A DNA stretch of 8,282 bases from Betaproteobacteria bacterium. Lineage in GTDB: Bacteria > Pseudomonadota > Gammaproteobacteria > Burkholderiales > Burkholderiaceae_C. The position numbers were made by a program, and so were the translations under genes. Shown here piece by piece: positions 6,769 to 8,282 of this stretch. Under the pieces are notes generated by a model, which was not told the DNA's origin, did not search any database, and worked only from the letters and a program-made list of their open reading frames with translations. How positions within the stretch are numbered: position 1 is the stretch's first letter; each line of letters opens with the position of its first letter. Where the stretch lies: NCBI GenBank assembly GCA_005882155.1, contig VBCQ01000386.1:1-8282 (forward strand), given 5' to 3'.

Positions 6769-7419
6769 CTATGGTACTGCGGGTGCTCCGTGCGAATGAG
6801 CGAGCTGGCGCTCCAAGCGATGCAGGTCCGACATCAAGCGTCCCGCGACGAGGCCGACCACTTCGAAGCCGAACGCCGGGTTCTGGAAGTACAGCTGCTT
6901 GAAGCTCAGCTCGTCGATGCTCAGCACGGTGCAGTCGAGCGCGCAGCGCGCGGTCAGCGAGCGGCGCTTGTCGGGGGCGAAGAAGGCGATCTCGCCGAAC
7001 ATGCGGCCGGATTCCATCACGTCGCCGATCTCGACGAATTCGATCCGTCCTTCGGCGAGGAAGTACAGCTCCTCGGCCGCATCGCCCTTGCGAAACAGCA
7101 CCTCGCCCGCCTTCAGTCGCCGGCTGCGCATGTACGGCGTGAGCCAGACGCCCGACAGGTCGCCGGCGGCGGCCGCCTCGCTGACGCGCCGCGTCAGGCG
7201 GATCATCTCGGCCGCGCGGTAGAGGTTGATCGGCAGCAGCGCGCCGTGCAGCAGCAGCGTCACCGGCGACCATTGCAGCGCGCCATAGACGAGAAAGCCG
7301 ACGTTGCCGCCGACGGCGAGCCAGCGCAACGGGATCATTGTCTTGACGAAGGAGCTGGCGACCACCAGCGCGACCGCGAGGCCCGCCGAGAAGATCGCGA
7401 TGAGTTCGAGCGCTGACAT
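6769..7419 (-). CDS. Membrane-anchored cyclic-nucleotide-binding-domain protein (three-helix, Popeye-like layout)
   Basis: The 216-residue protein has three predicted membrane helices at about 5-27, 31-48 and 52-69, then a cytosolic cyclic-nucleotide-binding domain at about 90-205. The phosphate-binding cassette reads FGEIAFFAPDKRRSLTA (141-157). Glu143 and Arg153 align with the ribose- and phosphate-contacting residues of CRP and PKA, so ligand binding is likely. There is no helix-turn-helix, kinase, cyclase or channel pore, so the output is not evident; it may act through partner proteins at the inner membrane. The topology resembles Popeye (POPDC) proteins, but the cassette is the classical FGE...R type rather than the Popeye DSPE/FQVT type. 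The ATG has AGGAG (7425-7429 on the complement) 5 nt upstream. It lies 33 nt downstream of the LysR-type gene and 7 nt upstream of the cyclase gene, which suggests it is the cyclase's local effector or membrane tether. This role is inferred. Confidence 0.85.
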   Translation of the reverse strand: MSALELIAIFSAGLAVALVVASSFVKTMIPLRWLAVGGNVGFLVYGALQWSPVTLLLHGALLPINLYRAAEMIRLTRRVSEAAAAGDLSGVWLTPYMRSRRLKAGEVLFRKGDAAEELYFLAEGRIEFVEIGDVMESGRMFGEIAFFAPDKRRSLTARCALDCTVLSIDELSFKQLYFQNPAFGFEVVGLVAGRLMSDLHRLERQLAHSHGAPAVP

Positions 7420-7452
7420 GCAAGCTCCTGAGTTGTTGTGAGGGCCGCTGCG

Positions 7453-8282
7453 TCAGGCCTGCGTCCACGGCTGCTCTTGCAGGAACGCGACGAAGGCTGC
7501 GGTCTTCGGCGCCAAGCCGTCGCGCGCCGGATAGACCGCGTAGATCGGCGGCCCGAGCGGCAGTGTGAATTGCGGCAGCAACGCGATCAAGCGACCCTGT
7601 GCGAGTTCTTCCTCGACGAGCAAGCGATCGATCAGCATGATGCCCACGCCCGCGCAGGCTGCGTCGACCAGCGAGCCGCCATCGTTCATCTGGATGCGGC
7701 TCGGCACGTGGATGACCTGCTCGCCATCCGGCCCGACGAAACGCCAGTCGTCGCGCGCCCGATTGCCCACTGCATAGACGAGGCAGGCATGACTCGCCAG
7801 CTCGGCCGGGCTCGCCGGCGCGCCATGCCGCGCGATGTAGTCGGGCGACGCGACGAGCACGCGCGGGCTGTCGGCGAGCTTGCGCGCGATCAGCGTCGAG
7901 TCGGGCAGATGCGAAGCGCGGATCGCGACGTCGATCTGTTCGGCGATGAGGTCGACGAGGCGATCGTCCATCTGCAGGCTCACGTCGACCTCGGGGTAGC
8001 GCGCGCTGAACGCGATGACCAGCGGCACCATCAGGCGGCGGCTCGCGAACGAGCACGACACGCGCAGCTTGCCGCGAACATGGCCGCGGTACTGCTCGGC
8101 GAGATGCTCGATGTTCGTCAGCGCCTGGTCGATGCGCCGTGCTTCGTTGAGCAGCAGCGCACCGATCTCGGTGACCGCCATCCGCCGCGTCGTTCGCTGG
8201 ATCAGCTTCGTGCCGAGGTCGGCCTCGAGCCGCGCCAACTGGCGCGAGATGACCGACTTGTCGACGCCCAGCTGGACTGCGG
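7453..8282 (-). CDS. LysR-type transcriptional regulator, N-terminus outside window
   Basis: About 276 residues are visible and the frame runs off the right edge. The TTG at 8236-8238 is an internal Leu codon, because the upstream codons read AVQLGVDKSVISRQ, the LysR recognition helix, continuing into LARLEADLGTKLIQRTTRR. Roughly 20-25 N-terminal residues are missing. The winged helix-turn-helix and linker helix are followed by a LysR substrate-binding domain starting near GKLRVSCSFASRRLMVPLV, with typical landmarks YPEVDVSLQ, DVAIRA, and GVGIMLIDRLLVEEEL for the second lobe. The sequence style is that of the large AaeR/DmlR-like branch common in Burkholderiales. The co-inducer is not predictable. 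The stop is TGA at 7453-7455, only 33 nt before the next start, so the gene may be co-transcribed with the cNMP-binding/cyclase pair. LysR regulators more often control divergent neighbours, and any such gene would lie off the right edge. Confidence 0.9.
   Translation of the reverse strand, partial: AVQLGVDKSVISRQLARLEADLGTKLIQRTTRRMAVTEIGALLLNEARRIDQALTNIEHLAEQYRGHVRGKLRVSCSFASRRLMVPLVIAFSARYPEVDVSLQMDDRLVDLIAEQIDVAIRASHLPDSTLIARKLADSPRVLVASPDYIARHGAPASPAELASHACLVYAVGNRARDDWRFVGPDGEQVIHVPSRIQMNDGGSLVDAACAGVGIMLIDRLLVEEELAQGRLIALLPQFTLPLGPPIYAVYPARDGLAPKTAAFVAFLQEQPWTQA

Noticed and set aside
5118..6902. A 594-codon plus-strand open frame antisense to the cyclase gene, and a 432-codon one at 3741-5039
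   Set aside because: They lie opposite a gene with complete, motif-rich domains. Their composition is what GC-rich third positions produce on the other strand, and no recognisable motif appears.
6769..7419. Cyclic-nucleotide-gated ion channel or sensor kinase
   Set aside because: There are only three short membrane helices with no pore-loop signature, and no histidine-kinase or cyclase domain.
6605..8056. A 483-codon minus-strand frame spanning the LysR-type, cNMP-binding and cyclase genes
   Set aside because: It runs out of frame across three well-supported genes, is Arg-rich and has no recognisable fold.
1..8282. CRISPR array, tRNA/rRNA gene, insertion sequence, phage or defence island
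   Set aside because: No regularly spaced repeats, cloverleaf or rRNA segments, transposase or integrase motifs, or abrupt composition shift were seen. The only repeats are in the 868-967 gap.

Overview
This window is high-GC DNA with strong G/C bias at third codon positions. The dispersed repeat family between the first two genes and the protein types suggest a betaproteobacterium of the order Burkholderiales. That placement is an inference from composition, the repeat and gene style; no rRNA or other marker gene is present. The window is almost fully coding, with seven genes: two cut by the window edges and five complete.

Layout. (1) Positions 1-857, plus strand: C-terminal part of a kinase-like protein joined to a P-loop ATPase/kinase domain. 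(2) Positions 858-984: a short intergenic gap with a long imperfect inverted repeat plus a third, degenerate copy of the same unit. (3) Positions 985-2093, minus strand: a two-gene unit with a Crp/Fnr-family regulator first and a small CX5R protein phosphatase 5 nt downstream. (4) Positions 2094-2218: a divergent control region with an AT-rich palindrome, TGTTCA-N4-TGAACA. (5) Positions 2219-3763, plus strand: a phospholipase D/cardiolipin-synthase-type lipoprotein with two HKD motifs. (6) Positions 3768-8282, minus strand, converging on the previous gene with a 4-nt gap: a LysR-type regulator (N-terminus off the edge), then a membrane-anchored cyclic-nucleotide-binding protein, then a 997-residue protein with a zinc ribbon, class III adenylate/guanylate cyclase, STAND-type ATPase and TPR-like region.

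How the genes may work together. The most interesting unit is positions 3768-7419. A cytosolic multidomain cyclase and a three-helix membrane protein with an intact-looking cyclic-nucleotide pocket are separated by 7 nt and are probably co-transcribed. This suggests a local cyclic-nucleotide source and membrane effector. The Crp-family regulator about 4 kb away also keeps the phosphate-binding Glu and Arg, so it could read the same messenger. Its recognition helix differs from E. coli CRP, and the palindrome at its own promoter differs from the CRP consensus in a matching way. The link between the two halves is inference. Large open frames antisense to the cyclase and lipase genes are composition artefacts and are not annotated.
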